NCBI GenBank assembly: GCA_945863085.1
Contig: CAMBCD010000145.1
Span: 1 to 6,918 of the forward strand
DNA length: 6,918 nucleotides
From: Bordetella parapertussis
GTDB taxonomy: Bacteria; Pseudomonadota; Gammaproteobacteria; Burkholderiales; SG8-41
Reading direction: 5' to 3'
In this document: positions 5,804 through 6,918 of the stretch, piece after piece
How positions within the stretch are numbered: the stretch's first letter is position 1
Layout: every line of letters begins with the position of its first letter
Program-made: the position numbers and the translations under genes
Notes under the pieces: model-generated
Told to the model about the DNA's origin: nothing
Database searches by the model: none
The model's input: the letters and a program-made list of their open reading frames with translations, nothing else

Positions 5804-6918
5804 ATGAAAAAACTTTTCGCAGTTCTGGCGCTGTTCGGTGCCCTGGGCTTTGCAGGGGCTCCGGCTGTTGCACAGGACAAACCCGCTGAAGCACCGGCAG
5901 CAACAGCACCTGCGGCCGCTCCGGCCGCCGCGCCTGCTGCTGCCCCTGCCGCGGCTCCCGCTGCTGCTCCGGCGCCGACCCCCAACAAGGGCGACACCGC
6001 CTGGATGATGATGGCCACCATCCTGGTCATCCTGATGACCGTTCCCGGCCTCGCACTGTTCTACGGTGGCATGGTCCGCGCCAAGAACACCCTGTCGGTA
6101 CTGATGCAGGTCTACATCGTGTTCTCGATGTGCGTCGTGCTGTGGGCCATCTACGGCTATACCGTGGCGTTCGGCGGCGCAGGTACCTTCTGGGGCAGTT
6201 TTGACAAGCTCTTCCTGTCCGGTGTCACCCCCGACTCCGTAGGCGCCACCTTCAGCAAAGGCGTGGTCATCCCGGAATACGTGTTCATCGCCTTCCAGGC
6301 CACCTTCGCCGGCATCACCCCGGCACTGATCGTCGGTGCGTTTGCCGAGCGGATGAAATTCTCCGCAGTGCTGCTGTTCATCGTGCTCTGGTTCACCTTC
6401 TCCTACCTGCCGATGGCGCACATGGTCTGGTACTGGGACGGCCCGGACGCGATTACCGACGCGGCCTCGCTGGAAAAAGTGGTTTCGAACGCCGGTTTCC
6501 TGTGGGCCAAAGGCGCGCTGGACTTCGCCGGCGGCACGGTGGTGCACATCAATGCCGGTATCGCCGGTCTGGTGGGTGCTTACCTGGTCGGCAAACGCGT
6601 GGGCTTCGGCAAAGAAGCCATGTCGCCGCATAGCCTGACGCTGACCATGGTCGGTGCCGCGCTGCTGTGGGTAGGCTGGTTCGGCTTCAACGCCGGCTCC
6701 AACCTTGAGGCAACCGGCTTGGCTACCCTGGCCTTGGTGAACACGCTGCTCGCAACGGCAGCCGCCACGATGTCGTGGATGATCTTCGAGTGGATGCTCA
6801 AGGGCAAACCCTCGATGCTCGGCGCGGCCTCCGGCTCCATCGCCGGTCTGGTGGCGATCACCCCGGCCTGCGGCTTTGTCGGACCGATGGGCGGCATCAT
6901 CATCGGCCTGCTCGCCGG
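5804..6918 (+). CDS. amtB: Ammonium channel AmtB (C-terminus outside window)
   Basis: 371 full codons are visible before the right edge. The order is a signal peptide (1-23, ending PAVAQ), an Ala/Pro-rich tether (about 27-60) and then the Amt/MEP/Rh channel from TAWMMMATILVILMTVPGLA onward. The phenylalanine gate is expected in FQATF (164-168). The ammonium-site tryptophan is in AHMVW (205-209), the structural Asp240 in GALDFAGG, pore His248 in TVVHIN, and F295 and S299 in GFNAGS. These correspond to E. coli F107, W148, D160, H168, F215 and S219. The second pore histidine (E. coli H318) and the GlnK-binding C-terminal tail lie beyond the window. By comparison with E. coli from memory, about 19 extra residues occur between the Trp and the Asp, a loop common in proteobacterial Amts. 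AmtB conducts ammonium into the cytoplasm as a trimer and is blocked by GlnK from the upstream gene. Confidence 0.97.
   Translation, partial: MKKLFAVLALFGALGFAGAPAVAQDKPAEAPAATAPAAAPAAAPAAAPAAAPAAAPAPTPNKGDTAWMMMATILVILMTVPGLALFYGGMVRAKNTLSVLMQVYIVFSMCVVLWAIYGYTVAFGGAGTFWGSFDKLFLSGVTPDSVGATFSKGVVIPEYVFIAFQATFAGITPALIVGAFAERMKFSAVLLFIVLWFTFSYLPMAHMVWYWDGPDAITDAASLEKVVSNAGFLWAKGALDFAGGTVVHINAGIAGLVGAYLVGKRVGFGKEAMSPHSLTLTMVGAALLWVGWFGFNAGSNLEATGLATLALVNTLLATAAATMSWMIFEWMLKGKPSMLGAASGSIAGLVAITPACGFVGPMGGIIIGLLA
5912..5971 (+). repeat. amtB: Five AAAP repeats in the AmtB N-terminal tether
   Basis: Residues 37-56 of AmtB are five consecutive Ala-Ala-Ala-Pro units, flanked by further Ala/Pro/Thr residues. 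The 12-nt units differ at most third codon positions, so the regularity lies in the protein rather than in recent DNA slippage. The segment would be a flexible periplasmic spacer between the cleaved signal peptide and the first channel helix. Confidence 0.85.

Overview
The window looks like a chromosomal segment of a GC-rich proteobacterium, most likely a betaproteobacterium. The supporting signs are the ubiK-comM block lying divergent to glnK-amtB (from memory the same genes neighbour each other in Pseudomonas and many Betaproteobacteria), a TorF-family porin in front of glnK, an AmtB with an Ala/Pro-rich N-terminal tether, and a sigma-54 type promoter. No mobile element, CRISPR array, tRNA or rRNA is visible, and most of the sequence is densely coding.

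Left part, minus strand (1-4300). A cluster reads leftwards: ubiK (ubiquinone-biosynthesis accessory factor), comM/yifB (AAA+ Mg-chelatase-like helicase), and a Bcr/CflA-type MFS drug exporter whose GTG start overlaps the comM stop by 4 bp. A structured intergenic stretch with a T-tract on the transcribed strand (about 1109-1214) separates this group from the next minus-strand gene. That gene is a membrane sensor with a periplasmic double-Cache-like domain between two membrane helices; it runs off the left edge just as a PAS-like segment begins, so its output domain is unknown. Three of the four minus-strand genes have no usable ATG and start with GTG or TTG.

Middle (4301-4582). The divergent region between ubiK and the porin gene carries what reads as a full nitrogen-control promoter facing right: one good and one weaker NtrC-like dyad about 52 bp apart, an IHF-like site in an AT-rich stretch, and a -24/-12 sigma-54 promoter with exact GG-GC spacing. 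The predicted transcript start is about 44 nt upstream of the porin ATG.

Right part, plus strand (4583-6918). A TorF-family outer-membrane porin, glnK (PII signal protein, with Tyr51) and amtB (ammonium channel, cut by the right edge) follow each other with short gaps and no other visible promoter. A perfect 9-bp hairpin without a T-tract lies between the porin and glnK. The simplest model is one nitrogen-limitation operon joining an outer-membrane channel, an inner-membrane ammonium channel and the PII protein that gates it. The porin's membership in this regulon is the most interesting point here.
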